This document shows, piece by piece, positions 1-11,660 of a DNA stretch of 64,000 nucleotides. Location: assembly GCA_033980235.1 (NCBI GenBank), contig CM067065.1, positions 27,640,155 through 27,704,154 of the forward strand. Reading direction: 5' to 3'. The notes under the pieces were generated by a model, which saw only the letters and a program-made list of their open reading frames with translations, did not search any database and was not told the DNA's origin. Source of the DNA: Diadema setosum (lineage: Eukaryota > Echinodermata > Echinoidea > Diadematoida > Diadematidae). The number at the start of each line of letters is the position of its first letter. Within the stretch, counting starts at the first letter, position 1. The position numbers were made by a program, and so were the translations under genes.

Positions 1-648
1 CAGACATCACTGCCTTTGGTTTCCAATTTGCATATTGATTTTTTTTTTTAACTTGCAGTTGCACAAATTGTGTTGAAATCAAAAGTACTGCTGTCAAGGA
101 CTCACGAATCTCGCTTTGGTATGCCTTATATGTCAACCTCATTATTGATAAATGTTAACACGTTTTGTTCCTTTTTCATGATGTTGTGATTGTGACTCTC
201 TTCCCTGAACCTAGGCATCGATGCTAGATTACAGCAAAAAGTGAATACCAAGTTTTATTTGAAGATAGCATGGTGAGATTCAAAGTTTCTCTTGTCCAAA
301 TTAAGATGTCTTAGAACACTTGAATACTTAGAAATCCGCTTCTCTGTGTAAAACTTTTAATATAGTCTAAATTGATTTCTGACTGCAAATAGATATTAAT
401 TATATACAGGTATATACCCTTTTCTTAACCGTATCTATCCAGCTTTGAAATTACCAGTACAAAAGAAAAAAAAAAGAAAAAAAATGGTGTCCAATGGAAA
501 ACTCTAGATTATGATTATAATTTTAAATGCCAAAATCAGAAAACAGTTATTCTGGTAAAAAAATAATAAATAAATAAAAAATGAAGCATTTAACCAGCTT
601 TTGTGATTGTTTTGTTTTTGTTTTTAGTGACAGACTACAAACACATAT

Positions 649-649
<1 letters not shown>

Positions 650-693
<44 letters not shown>
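650..693. repeat. (CA)n microsatellite in copy A
   Basis: About 40 bp of uninterrupted CA dinucleotides. The paralogous position in copy B carries the same microsatellite. Confidence 0.95.
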
Positions 694-695
<2 letters not shown>

Positions 696-1307
696 TACGC
701 ACATAAAAAGCGATATACATGCAGAAAAATGTAAACCTTGGAATATGGAACTATACTGAGGTTCATCTTTGTTCTTATTTTTCTGTGCATCTCAAAGGTT
801 AACAAAATTGCATCTACTTGTTAAAAATTTATGTGAGTGCAGTGCTTCCTGTGCATGATGTGGAGCTTGTATAAAGGCACATACACCAACGCACACACAC
901 ACAAATTTCTCTCACTCAAACGGCATTTACTCATAAGAAAATACAAATCTGTTGTGAAATAGTGACTCAGAACAGAAACCCTGGTACAAAGGCTTCAGAT
1001 TTCATCATAAATGTGCATTTTATCATATCACAGTTCATGTTTTTATTTTCTCCATGTTGAGAAATACAAACACTAGAATGTATGCTGCATCTTCAAGAGG
1101 CTGACAATTCAGCTTGAACATTATTTTACAGGTACATTTTATCATAGCGCTCATATCAAATTAAAAAAAAATAGCAACATACATGAACAGAAAAAAATAC
1201 ACATTTCATTTTTAACACAATGTCATGTCAAAACGTATCGTGTGATCACACAGCAGAATCTATCTGTTTGACCATGTGGCGAAACAAGGTACACGTGGCA
1301 ATAGCTG

Positions 1308-1590
1308 TTACTGAACCATGTGACAAGATTCTAAATGTAATTGTTGAATTAAAGCAGGAATTAAAACAGGAATAACAGCAACAAAATTAGTCATAGACAT
1401 GGTACGTCGCAAATCTCTGACACAAATATCATTTTGAATGACAAGCAATGGCTTAAACTCACTTTCATGGTTATGAAATACTTCCGTGTCCACAGACAAG
1501 TTTATACTTACTTGACAAAAGTGATCAGTTGTGCAAATTCGTGCAAAATATTTAGCACTAACAATCCCGTTGGTATCAAAGTCATAGACA
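1308..1590 (-). other. Open frame of unknown status in copy A
   Basis: The minus strand is open for about 95 codons; the first in-frame ATG is at 1499 and the frame ends at 1308. In copy B (about 5210-5500) the same frame is nearly identical but has an earlier stop after 'LIQQ'. In copy C (about 36120-36370) it has several stops. I recognise no domain. Similarity between A and B follows simply from their recent duplication, so it is not evidence for coding. It could be a decayed exon or plain non-coding DNA. Confidence 0.2.
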
Positions 1591-1595
1591 CACCT

Positions 1596-2657
1596 CTTCA
1601 GTTCAGTTCAGTTCAGTTCAGTTTTTATTTCTGCATTTCAAAATCAATACAAATCAACAAGTCAACAAAATACTTATATGGTCATTTACACAGCTAATAT
1701 TCGTAACGTTTGGATCTTACATACATTTTCTTTTTTTTTTTCAAGAACGAATATCATATATGAAAGGAAGCAATAGGAAATGATAAAAATGAAATGCAGG
1801 GGACCATCATCATAAGCTAAGCTTGACGAGGAAGATGGCCCCAGGTAAAGAGATACATAAAGAAAATCTTGCCACTCACTGAGTGGGGGGTAATTGTGCA
1901 AAGGGCACAATAAAGAGATACACAAAGAAAATCTTGCCACTCACTGAGTGGGAAGTAATTGTGCGAAGGACGTGCGGTGCAGTGCGGTGTGCATTGTGTT
2001 GGGATGAATCTTGGTTTGCACGTTGAGTGTTATTTTGTGTATCAGTGTGATGAGGTGAATGTTACTTCAGTTATGGCCGTGAACTCATTGTTTAGGGTGT
2101 TTGTTGACCAGGTGGTATGAATATTTATGTGTCAGAAGTATATTGGATTATGAGGGTGTTTTTTAGTTCTCGTTTGAAAATGTTAAACGACGTACATTGT
2201 TTTAAATGAGGGGGTAAAGAATTCCAAATATCTGGTCCATTATGTTTTAATGATTTTTGAGCTAAAATGATTCTGGGGTTTTCGAGATGGTAATCGGACG
2301 ACTGACGTGTTGGATATGAATGAACGGTGGAATTTGGAGTGAAGAAGCCATCAAAAATTTTTGGAAGACAATTAAATGTATATTTATACATAAAAACAGC
2401 AGTTTGAAAGGTGTGAAGATCCTCAATTTCCAATGTTTTTAGTTGACGAAATAGGGGATTGGATGGGGATAAGTGACGGGAATTGGTAATCAAACGTACA
2501 GCACGTTTTTGGAGGGTAAAAATTGGATTAATTTTAGTTGAGCCACAGTTTCCCCAAACGATATTGCAGTATGTGATATGTGGAAAGATCAATGCATTGT
2601 ATAGAATAGTCAGGGAATTTTGAGAAATGAAGTTTTTCAGTCGATATAAGTCAATTA
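1596..2657 (-). mobile_element. 5'-truncated CR1/L2-like non-LTR retrotransposon
   Basis: Absent from the paralogous position in copy B (near 5498), so it inserted after duplication or in this copy only. Read on the minus strand it holds the end of a reverse-transcriptase ORF, a 3' UTR and a 3' tail of about four repeated 5-mers (plus strand 'cagtt' repeats at 1598-1622). Short tandem 3' tails instead of poly(A) are typical of the CR1/L2 group. A 40-bp segment is directly duplicated inside the UTR (about 1850-1905 and 1914-1970). Confidence 0.8.
2125..2592 (-). pseudogene. Reverse-transcriptase ORF, C-terminal fragment
   Basis: A 155-codon frame that matches the C-terminal part of the intact retrotransposon protein at 11661-14849. 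Shared features in order are the 'ILPYLNYG..WGN'-type segment (here 'IFPHITYCNIVWGN'), 'LQKRAVRLI', 'NSTVHSYPTRQS' against 'NQSVHNYPTRRS', and the closing 'DIWNSLPPHLK' against 'KFWNSLPNDI'. The endonuclease and the catalytic FADD region are missing, so it is a dead 5' truncation. The amino-acid divergence shows it belongs to a different family from the full-length copy. Confidence 0.85.
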
Positions 2658-3357
2658 TGTAACTTCAGTCTTATGTAACTTGAAGAATGGGATCTCCTTG
2701 TAGAGACATAGGATATGTCATAAAGTTAGATATCAAATTTGTACATTTCTTTTTATATTATACCCTAAAATCGGTTTAAAAAATGGTACAACAAGGTTAT
2801 CGTCATGATTGTTAGATCCTTATTATAACGAGGACTGGTGCCCCTGTAAAACATTACGTGGATCTAAGACAGCAAACTTTTTTCTTTCTTTTGATATGAG
2901 AGATAGTGACACTAACAGGCTTGAATTCTGCCTATTTCCAACATATGAATTTCCTTCTTGGTAAAAATAAAGAATGAAATACAGTTTGCATCAATATTTT
3001 CCTAAACCGATCAATTTTTCTGATAAAGTAGATATTTCAGCAGTAGGCTCATTGATGATAGAAAAGCAAAACAGAATATGATACAGTTCACCCAGCTTAA
3101 AAATACAAAATTATGCATTATGCCAGCTGCACTGACATTATACATCAGAGCACTGCGACATTGTCGATCACACAAAATATGAACAGTAGAGGGCAGTAGC
3201 CACAAAGTTTTACAATAGCACCAAACTGTGTTATTATCACACGGTTATCAGATATCAAGTTTGTCAAGCTAGAATCCAAATACAAAATTAGGAGACTGTT
3301 TAAAGTGTTTAAAGTTTAGATAGCATCAGGTCAATGACTTTGATTATGTTGCATGAA

Positions 3358-3440
3358 TTAACCAATTGAGGACGAGCTGATTTTACTATAACATACATTT
3401 CCTGTACACGCCTGCCTAATTATACTCAGGGCTTCTTTAA
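3358..3440. mobile_element. Degenerate 90-bp TTAA MITE
   Basis: Starts at a TTAA and reads like the cleaner copy at 56150-56242 ('gaggacgagctgatttt', then 'acatacatttcc', then a decayed 'tatactcaggg'). It sits at the matching position in copies B (6194) and C (37672), so it predates the triplication. Confidence 0.6.
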
Positions 3441-4531
3441 TATGTAGCATTCAAGTGGTTACAAGTAACACTCTCAGATCAGTATCATCTGGCTCTGAGG
3501 GCTGTGGGATGCCCTGAGTAGATAAAATCAGGATTGGATCCCCACTATAGGAAACAACAACTTCATCGTCTCAGTACCATGCATATGAAATCATTTCATA
3601 TGCACCAATCAAAGACCAAAACAAAACAAAAACTACAAACGCCTCAACAAGGCGCAAACTAAAAACTAAACAAAAGAAACAACAACCAGAACTACCGCAT
3701 GTATGTCAATCCTGATCCTTTTGAAGTGGAAAACAGCAAACAGCCTTCTAATTTATTCCTCTGCATAAGGTATGGAGGATGTGTTGTGGTATATCATGAT
3801 TATGGACATCAGTTTTTCAGTCCAAGAAAAGCAAACAAGAAAAGAGCTTTGTAATATGACTACTGATTTGCCTGCACTAAGAATCCAATATAAATTGGAA
3901 TGTAGTAGGTGCAATAATTCTTCCAGCGAGGTTGGGGACCTGCCGACCTGGATCCTTCCACCTTTACCTGATGTAAATGGCATGTATTAAAATGTTCATG
4001 GTGTCACTGCGAATACTGTAGCATTTTGATACCGCCAAGACTGGATATATGCATATGATAAGATCATTGCCTTGATGAGTGAAGCATGATGAATTCAGAA
4101 TGATAGGACACCGAGTGTTCGCTATTCTGTGAGAACATGAAACAGATAATCAGATAAACAACAACAGCAACCAAACATAATTTACACATACAGAAATCAT
4201 GAAATACATAGTAAATCAATTTTAAGTTTGCTAAAATTAAGGCAGCATTTAGAGTATGAGCAGAGCAAAAGCTCTTAGTTTTGGTAAGTCTAAAAAAAAA
4301 ACACGGTATACAATGATCATAAACTCGGGGTAACTAGCTTTATAATGCTAAATTTTGAACTTATTGTTTGAGAAAATTGAGTGACATTACTCTGTACTTT
4401 CATATCATCCACTCTATCTCTTGTGATTATAACTGTAAATGCCAAAATCAGAAAACAGTTATTCTGGTCAACAAACTAAAGCATTTAACCAGCTTTTGTG
4501 ATCGTTTTGTTTTGTTTTTAGTGACAGACTA

Positions 4532-4533
<2 letters not shown>

Positions 4534-4584
<51 letters not shown>
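4534..4584. repeat. (CA)n microsatellite in copy B
   Basis: About 50 bp of CA repeats, paralogous to the one at 650-693. Frames encoding Thr-His or Val-Cys runs across it are artefacts. Confidence 0.95.
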
Positions 4585-4587
<3 letters not shown>

Positions 4588-6193
4588 TATGCACATAAAA
4601 ACCGATATACATGCAGAAAAAATGTTGTAAACCTTGGAATATGGAACTATACTGAGGTTCTTCTTTGTTCTTATTTTTCTGTGCATCTCAAAGGTTAACA
4701 AAATAGCATCTACTTGTTAAAAATCTATGTGAGTGCATTGCTTCCTGTGCATGATGTGGAGCTTGTATAAAGGCACATACACCAACGCACACACACACAT
4801 AAATTTCTCTCACTCAAACGGCATTTACTCATAAGAAAATAAAAATCTGTTGTGAAATAGTGACTCAGAACAGAAACCCTGGTACAAAGGATTCAGATTT
4901 CATCATAAATGTGAATTATTTTTATCATATCACAGTTCATGTTTTTATTTTCTCCATGTTGGGAAATACAAACACTAGAATGTATGCTTCTTCTTCAAGA
5001 GGCTGACAACTCAGCTTGAACATTATTTTACAGATACATTTTATCATAGCGCTCATATCAAATAAAAAAAATAGCAACATACATGAACAAAAAAATACAC
5101 ATTTCATTTTTAACACAATGTCATGTCAAAACGTGTCGTGTGATCACACAGCAGAATCTATCTATTTGACCATGTGGCGAAACAAGGTACACGTGGCAAC
5201 AGCTGTTACTGAACCATGTGACAAGATTCTAAATGTTATTGTTGAATTAAAGCAGGAATTAAAGCAGGAATTACAGCAACAAAACTAGTCATAGACATGG
5301 TACGTCGCAAATCTCTGACACAAATATCATTTTGAATGACAAGCAATGGCTTAAACTCACTTTCATGGTTATGAAATACTTCCGTGTCCACAGACAAGTT
5401 TATACTTACTGGACAAAAGTGATCAGTTATGCAAATTCGTGCAAAATATTTAGCACTAACAATACCATTGGTATCAAAGTCATAGACACACCTCTTCAGT
5501 CAATTATGTAACTTTAAGAATGGGATCTCCTTGTAGAGACATATGATATGTCATAAAGTTAGATATCAAATCTGTACATTTCTTTTTATATTATACCCTA
5601 AAATCGGTTTAAAAAAATGGTACAACAAGGTTATCGTCATGATTGTTAGATCCTTATTATAACGAGGACTGGTGCCCCTGTAAAACATTACGTGGATATA
5701 AGACAGCAAACTTTTTTCTTTCTTTTGATATGAGAGATAGTGACACTAACAGGCTTGAATTCTGCCTATTTCCAACATATGAATTTCCTTCTTGGTAAAA
5801 ATAAAGAATAAAATTCAGTTTGCAATAATATATCCCAAACCTGTCAATGTATCTGATAAAGTGGATATTTTAGCAATAGGCTCATTGATGATAGAAAAGC
5901 AAAACAGAATATGATACAGTTCACCCAGCTTAAAAATACAAAATTATACATTATCCCAGCTGCACTGACATTTTACATCAGAGCACTGCCACATTGTCGA
6001 TTACACAAAATATGAACTATAGAGGGCAGTAGCCATAAAGCTTTACAACAGTACCAAACTGTGCTATTATCTACTAGTATCACAGAGATATCAGATATCA
6101 AGTTTGTCAAGCGAGAATCCAAATACAATATTTGGAGACTGCGTTTAAACTTTAGACACCATCATGTCAATGCCTTAGAATATGCTGCATATA

Positions 6194-6275
6194 TTAACCC
6201 ATTTAGAATGAGCTGATTTTGCTATAACATACCTTTCCCGTACACACTAGCCTTAGCATACTCGGGACTTCTGTA
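6194..6275. mobile_element. Degenerate 90-bp TTAA MITE
   Basis: Starts 'ttaaccc' and continues with the family body ('gagctgattttgctataacatacc', 'gcatactcgggac'). Orthologous in position to the copy at 3358. Confidence 0.6.
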
Positions 6276-6923
6276 TGTAGCATTCAAGTGGTTACAAGCA
6301 ACACTCTTAGATCAGTATCATCTAGCTCTGAGTGCTCTGGGATGCCATGAGTAGATACAATCAGGATTGGATCCCTATACTTTAGAAAATAACAATTTCA
6401 TCTTCTCAGTATAATGCATTTGAGATCATGTCATATGCATCAATCAAAGAACAAAGTAAAACAAAAACAAAAACACGTCAACTAGGCACAATTTAAAAAC
6501 TAAACAAAAGAAAACACAACCGAAATTGCTGCATGTATGCCAATCCGAATCATTTTGAAGTGGAAACAGCACACATCCTTCTAACAAATGATTCCTCTGC
6601 GTCAGGAATGGGGCATGTGTTTTGATAATTATATTTATGGACATCAGTTTTTCAGCACAAGAAAAACAAACAAGAAAAGAGCTTGGTGACATGACTAGAA
6701 CTGATTTGCCTACACTAAGAATCCCATAAGAATGGGAATCTAGTAGGTACAATAATCCTTCCAGAGAGGTGGGGGACCTGCGAGTCTGGATATTTACACC
6801 TTCTCCTTGTGTAACTGACCTGTATCAAAATGCTCTTGTTGTCACTGCGCATACTGTAGCATTTTAATACCAGTCAAGACTTGTTAACTTCATAATCTAT
6901 GATCATTTCTTAATGACAAGATC

Positions 6924-7319
6924 CAGAGCTACCAAGTCTTACGCATTCTGAGTGAGACTCAAGCGTTTAGGGGCCGTCTCACGATCTCACGCATGGCACC
7001 CATTTTTCTCACGCATCGGGCGAAGTCTGCAACTTTGGCCTATAATAAGGAGCATAAGACTATAGCTCAAAGGATTAAAGTAATAGTTGCAAGTGAAGGT
7101 ATATTTCCTTTTTGTCTTTCAAACTAACAAAAAATAGTCACGTAAATATGCACCTGATCGCACCATTAAGAGCTAAAAATTGAAAAAGCTCCCTGCCGTG
7201 GGAGGCCACAGGGAGGAAAAACTCCTCCTACACCCTCGCTCGCACGCACATTCGCGCGCCGAGATGCCGAGTCATGAAAGTCTCACTCATAATTTTTTTT
7301 TTTTGAACTTGGCATCCCT
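6924..7319. mobile_element. hAT-type MITE with 8-bp target duplication
   Basis: The flanks carry the perfect 8-bp direct repeat ACAAGATC (6916-6923 and 7320-7327). The copy A sequence shows one uninterrupted site ('aagatcattgcc'). The ends are imperfect inverted repeats: CAGAGCTACCAAGT on the left, and on the right the reverse complement of AGGGATGCCAAGT. CAGRG-type ends with 8-bp duplications are the hallmark of the hAT superfamily. There is no ORF, so it is non-autonomous. Confidence 0.85.
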
Positions 7320-7720
7320 ACAAGATCATTGCCTTGATGAGTGAAGCATCAATGCACGAATGTATTCAGAATGATAGAACACTGAGTGTTCTCTATTCAG
7401 TCAGGAACTGAAAAGGCAATCAAATAAAAAAAAAAAAAAAAAAAAACAACAGCCACACAAAATTAACAAACGGATAATCATGAAAGACATTTGTGATTCA
7501 ATTTGAAGTTTGCTATAATTAATGCAGCATTTACAGTATGCACTGAGCCAAAGTTCTTACTTTCGGTATGTCTATAGACAATCACGGTATACATGATCAT
7601 AAACTCGGAGTAACTAGCTTTACAATGCTGAGTTTGAACTGATTCTTTGAGAAAATTGAGGTGTGTACATATGATTATTCTGTACATATATGATCAACTC
7701 TAAATCTTGTGTAGTTCAGA

Positions 7721-8619
7721 TTCTGAACGTCTTTGATTGGGTTCTCTCCTCCCTGTATACCGCACACAGCAATGTCGCAAACAACGCCAGCAGCTGCAGC
7801 AGTCTGCTGGAGAGCTTCATTTCTTGAGTAGTTTGCTGCCCTCTTCGACAAGGTTTGTAGAACATTATGCTGTCTGGATTTTGTTAAATACGAACTTGTG
7901 ACGGATGAATCAAGATAAACAGTCAATGTTAGTTGAGGTTTGTTTGTTTGTTTGTTCGTTTGTTTTTTTTTTTTGTTCACCCAATCCAACAAAATGAAAA
8001 TAATGGCTTTAATAACATTGAAATGAATTGTATAGTTTGTTAGACTTAATTTGGTGTGAGAAATAAATCAAAATCTATCTGCAAGTTGACTGGATCAGGG
8101 CCTGCGAAACAGGTGCTGAGCCCTGCCCAGGGGGCCCGCACGCCTCCCCGCCCACTTATTTTGGATCTGTACAAACTTTGGGAAATGTGGCGCCGGCCAT
8201 GTGAATCATTTGAAGAGTTTGTTGGCACGAACCCATAAGTCCATTTTTTCATGAAAATCAATGCTTACATACATTGTGATTTAATGAACAGTTTGACTAA
8301 TCCAAGGATATTATAATTAGTTTCTAACAAAGCAAAACATCACTCGAATTATTTCAGTCTAAAATCAGTATTTTGTTGCAAAAACCGAAAAGTACGTATT
8401 CAACTATCAGCATGTCATATGTCAGGTGATTTCAATATTATTGATTACGTTGTGTTAACATGCATGCCTAACAGTTATGTAGGACTAACAGCCATACACC
8501 CAACTATACGCGTCAAGGCTAAAACTGCGTGCTGGTTTAAATCATCGTGTGACAGAAAGCTTCTATAGGCTGCCCAGTCAGCTTTCGTCCAACCCGGGAC
8601 AAAATGGAGTGCTGGAAAC
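7721..8619. other. No recognised gene
   Basis: Holds a (TTTG)n run near 7937-7970 and a GC-rich patch near 8090-8160. A minus-strand frame at 7675-7992 includes the low-complexity Lys-Gln-Thr-Asn run and then an unrecognised segment; I do not call it a gene. Confidence 0.5.
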
Positions 8620-9400
8620 AAAATATACCATTACTATTGGCAACGCAGTCTATTCAACACATTCGAAACATGGACCAGGCGTCCTGCTTCCATGTAATTG
8701 TTCCAGAAAGACCTGCGTGTCGATAGCATGAGCTTTGCTGCAAAACATAATGAAGCGGTATGATTCAAATATATTCTAGTTTTGATTTATTTACACGATA
8801 TTTGATTACCATAGCAACGTAGTTCCCAACACATTAAACAAAACAAAAAATATGTCTTCACCACCACACCAATGTTGGTGTACCAAAGATCTTGAGCATT
8901 TTGCTTGAAAAAAATGAGATTCTGCGATCCACAATATCGTCCAGATTTATTGCCACAATATGCCGTTTACATGATTATTACCATAATGAGTTGTTACCAT
9001 GGCAACGCAGTTTTTAATACATTAGAATTCTTGAACATATTCATTCCTACATTAATAATTGTGTGCCAAGCTTCGTAAGCATTTTGCTTGAAAAATGATG
9101 AACTTTCTCCATCCAAAACATTTTCCCAACCAATCGCCCAAGTTATGCTGTTACCATGGCAACGCAGTTTTTGAGCCATGAAAAAAATGTAACTTGCACA
9201 TTTACCAAAGGTCAAATTTCGTAATGAATGCTCGAAAATGCGGATGTATCTCGATCGTCAAAAGCTGATTTATGGCCATAATAATCAATTACCATTATGC
9301 CGTCATGCGTGCACCATGCAACGCAGTTTCCAATACATTCGAGAAAAAAAAATATAATGTCTTGCACATCTCCATTCCCAAACCAACCTTATATGTGTGT
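8620..9400. repeat. Diverged tandem repeat, unit about 150-180 bp
   Basis: The phrase 'ttaccatggcaacgcagttt...aatacatt' recurs at about 8633, 8810, 8992, 9151 and 9312. In several units it is followed by similar text ('accaaag/agc...cgta...attttgcttgaaaaatgatgag'). Units have diverged by substitutions and small gaps. No coding frame crosses the units consistently. Confidence 0.75.
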
Positions 9401-9486
9401 GTGTGTGTTAGACTTGATGGTCGTTGCTTAAATCTGAGAAAACTGCAACGCATCCATTTCATACCACTAAGGGTCGGCCGTCAGAT

Positions 9487-9916
9487 GGTAAACGGTCTAA
9501 CTCGAAAATTTGACTTTTTTGAGGTAAATTAACTTTCCGGGACATGTGAGGGTGCTCTTTCCAATGGTGCTATCGAGAAAATCCCTTCATGTCTTGTTTT
9601 AGAGATAATTTCCGCTATCTTGGTACTTTTTTTTTTTTTATTTTTCCTTCAGATTTGATGGTAAAACAGTCTATTTTTTAGTTAGCCCATTGTCGGTAAT
9701 ATCGTTTGGAGGTAAAACGAGCTTTACATTAACCATAAATCTTTTAAATAAACCATATAATCTTCTTAACTGAGATTTTTTAAATCATCGCTGTCAGATG
9801 GTAAAAATGGTCTATCTTCGAGTTAGACCAGTTTACATAGTGTTTGTGGTCTATCTAGAAGATAGACCATTTTACCATTTTATGAGTGTATACATGTGCT
9901 GTGGTTAAACAGTCTA
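9487..9916. repeat. Array of GGTAAAAYGGTCTA motifs in both orientations
   Basis: Six near-copies in 430 bp: plus orientation at 9487-9499, 9660-9673, 9800-9814 and 9903-9916; minus orientation at 9824-9836 and 9863-9876. The 9800/9824 and 9848/9863 pairs form hairpins. I could not find the ends of a host element. The design resembles the motif-bearing TIR elements at 20375 and 50816, but the motif differs. Confidence 0.65.
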
Positions 9917-10812
9917 TCTGCACAACAATCTCATTTATTTTATATTAAAACCCCAAATATACCCCTAAGTCGACGGTGTGCCAACTTTGCATATTCTGCT
10001 CGTATACCCGCTAAATCGCCCAATGCCGTGGAACGATGAAATCGTTTCCTGAGCTTCTGTTCCTCCCACTTATAACTTGCATTTTATGTTGTGATTGCCT
10101 TACAATCGGTGTTTTCTGCTGCGTGTAAATTATAGGTTTCTGTCACTGGTTTGTGCGCAAAAGTTATGCTCTCACAGAAAGTTAGCTACTAGTCATTTTA
10201 AAGAAAAACAAACGTAGATTTGACTTACATCAAAGCAAAGCTTGGCAGTTTCTATACATTTTTACTCAGTATTTGTCTACCATAACAAACATTTTAGATG
10301 TTGAAAACTGGATGGCTGAAGCATAAGAATAATGTCGCACACATGGAGTTCCAACTGTTGACTGAAAATAGCAGCCCAGAAGTTGAAATACATTCGGTTC
10401 TATTCAAATGATAATCATATTCTTTATTATTACTAAAACAAATATCAAATCTACTATGATATTAAAATGATACTTCATTACTGCAAGAAGAATTAATGAT
10501 TATACTAAAAAAAAATTGCAAATAATACATGTACAATTACATTAACGTTGCACTATACCAAGATATCAAAAAAGGCCTACCTCATAAGTCATAAAGAGTA
10601 GAAATAATGTACCTCAAACTGCAGTCTTACAACATGTGATTTTGACAGCCATCAATGTTCTTGAGCATTTTTTTTTTTAAATCGTTGATATCTCTTGTTT
10701 TGTAATTCCTATTTTTCACATATTTGACCTTAGTTAATGGTGTTTCAGGCAAACTCATTCAATTACGTGGAGGGAGACCGCATGGGAAGAACAATCCCTT
10801 CCTAGAAATCCC
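9917..10812. other. No recognised feature
   Basis: AT-rich sequence with no ORF of note, no clear repeat structure and no splice-linked exon that I can support. Confidence 0.5.
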
Positions 10813-11660
10813 TTAACCCTATAAAGCCCAAGGGGGGCACATTGTGCCCCTCTACCAGATTTTCGTTTGCCACTCCTTCGCCCTTTATCCGATTTCAACC
10901 AAATTTGGTGACTTTTCCTAAAATCTTATTGCAAACATTTTGATATATAATTTAGGTATATTAGTTCAAGTTCAAGTTCAACTTTATTTTCATTTCCATT
11001 AAATAAACATGAGAAATTATATTCAATGCATAAACAAAACAAATTTGTAGTAATTTCGATAAACGTACATCAACAAGATACATGTGATGATGAGTAACGA
11101 CATACAATTGCATTTATAAGGTATATACATATGCATATTACACGAATGGTAATGGAAATGGAGGGTCCCACTAAAAAGCCAAGCTTGTACGATATGGGAC
11201 CCTCGGAAATACATAAAAAGCAAATAATGGCTTCATGAAACTACAAACAAATATATGAAACAAAATCAAAGAAACCAATGTCAACTGACAAGAAATGTCA
11301 ACTGACAAGAAATGAAATAACAGGAAAGAACGAAAAAAAAAAAAATGGGAAGAAAATGAAACTGCAACACACGCCATCGTGGACACAAGCAAACAGATTT
11401 CCAGGATGTATAGGAGTAGTAATACGCACCCTTTAATGATATTGTGAATATAAGGATTGGGTACATATACCAGAAAACTACAAAAGCGCGGACATATTAA
11501 AAGCAAAGAATAGACACAATGATGCATTGTTCGATGACTGTCATATTTGAGTAGAACTTATATTCGACAGATTATTTTACTCTCATGATAGAAAATAATT
11601 GATGTGTAATGATTAATGCATAAAAATAAGTGATAACTTAATTGAGTTAATGAAACAAAC

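Larger units (their letters stand above)
1..4422. repeat. Segmental duplication, copy A
   Basis: First of three related segments (A here, B 4423-7720, C about 32700-39800). A and B abut in tandem: the sequence after 'ctctatctcttgtg' near 4410-4423 restarts the sequence seen from about 510. Landmarks shared in order are a CA microsatellite, a stretch around 1190-1590 and a stretch around 2690-3990. Positions 1-500 also match copy C near 32720-32900 and 34160-34250. Copy A carries a retrotransposon fragment (about 1596-2657) that is absent from B. No gene is recognised; long frames are short or broken between copies. Confidence 0.8.
4423..7720. repeat. Segmental duplication, copy B
   Basis: Tandem neighbour of copy A and very similar to it through the CA microsatellite, the 5090-5500 stretch and the 5510-6900 stretch. 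It lacks the retrotransposon fragment of copy A and has gained a hAT-type MITE (6924-7319). It ends near 7720, where similarity to copies A and C stops. No gene is recognised. Confidence 0.8.

Noticed and set aside
4368..4701. ORFs with Thr-His or Val-Cys runs
   Set aside because: They are produced by the CA microsatellite.
8620..9400. CRISPR-like array
   Set aside because: Units are about 160 bp and similar along their length, not short repeats with unique spacers, and the genome is animal.
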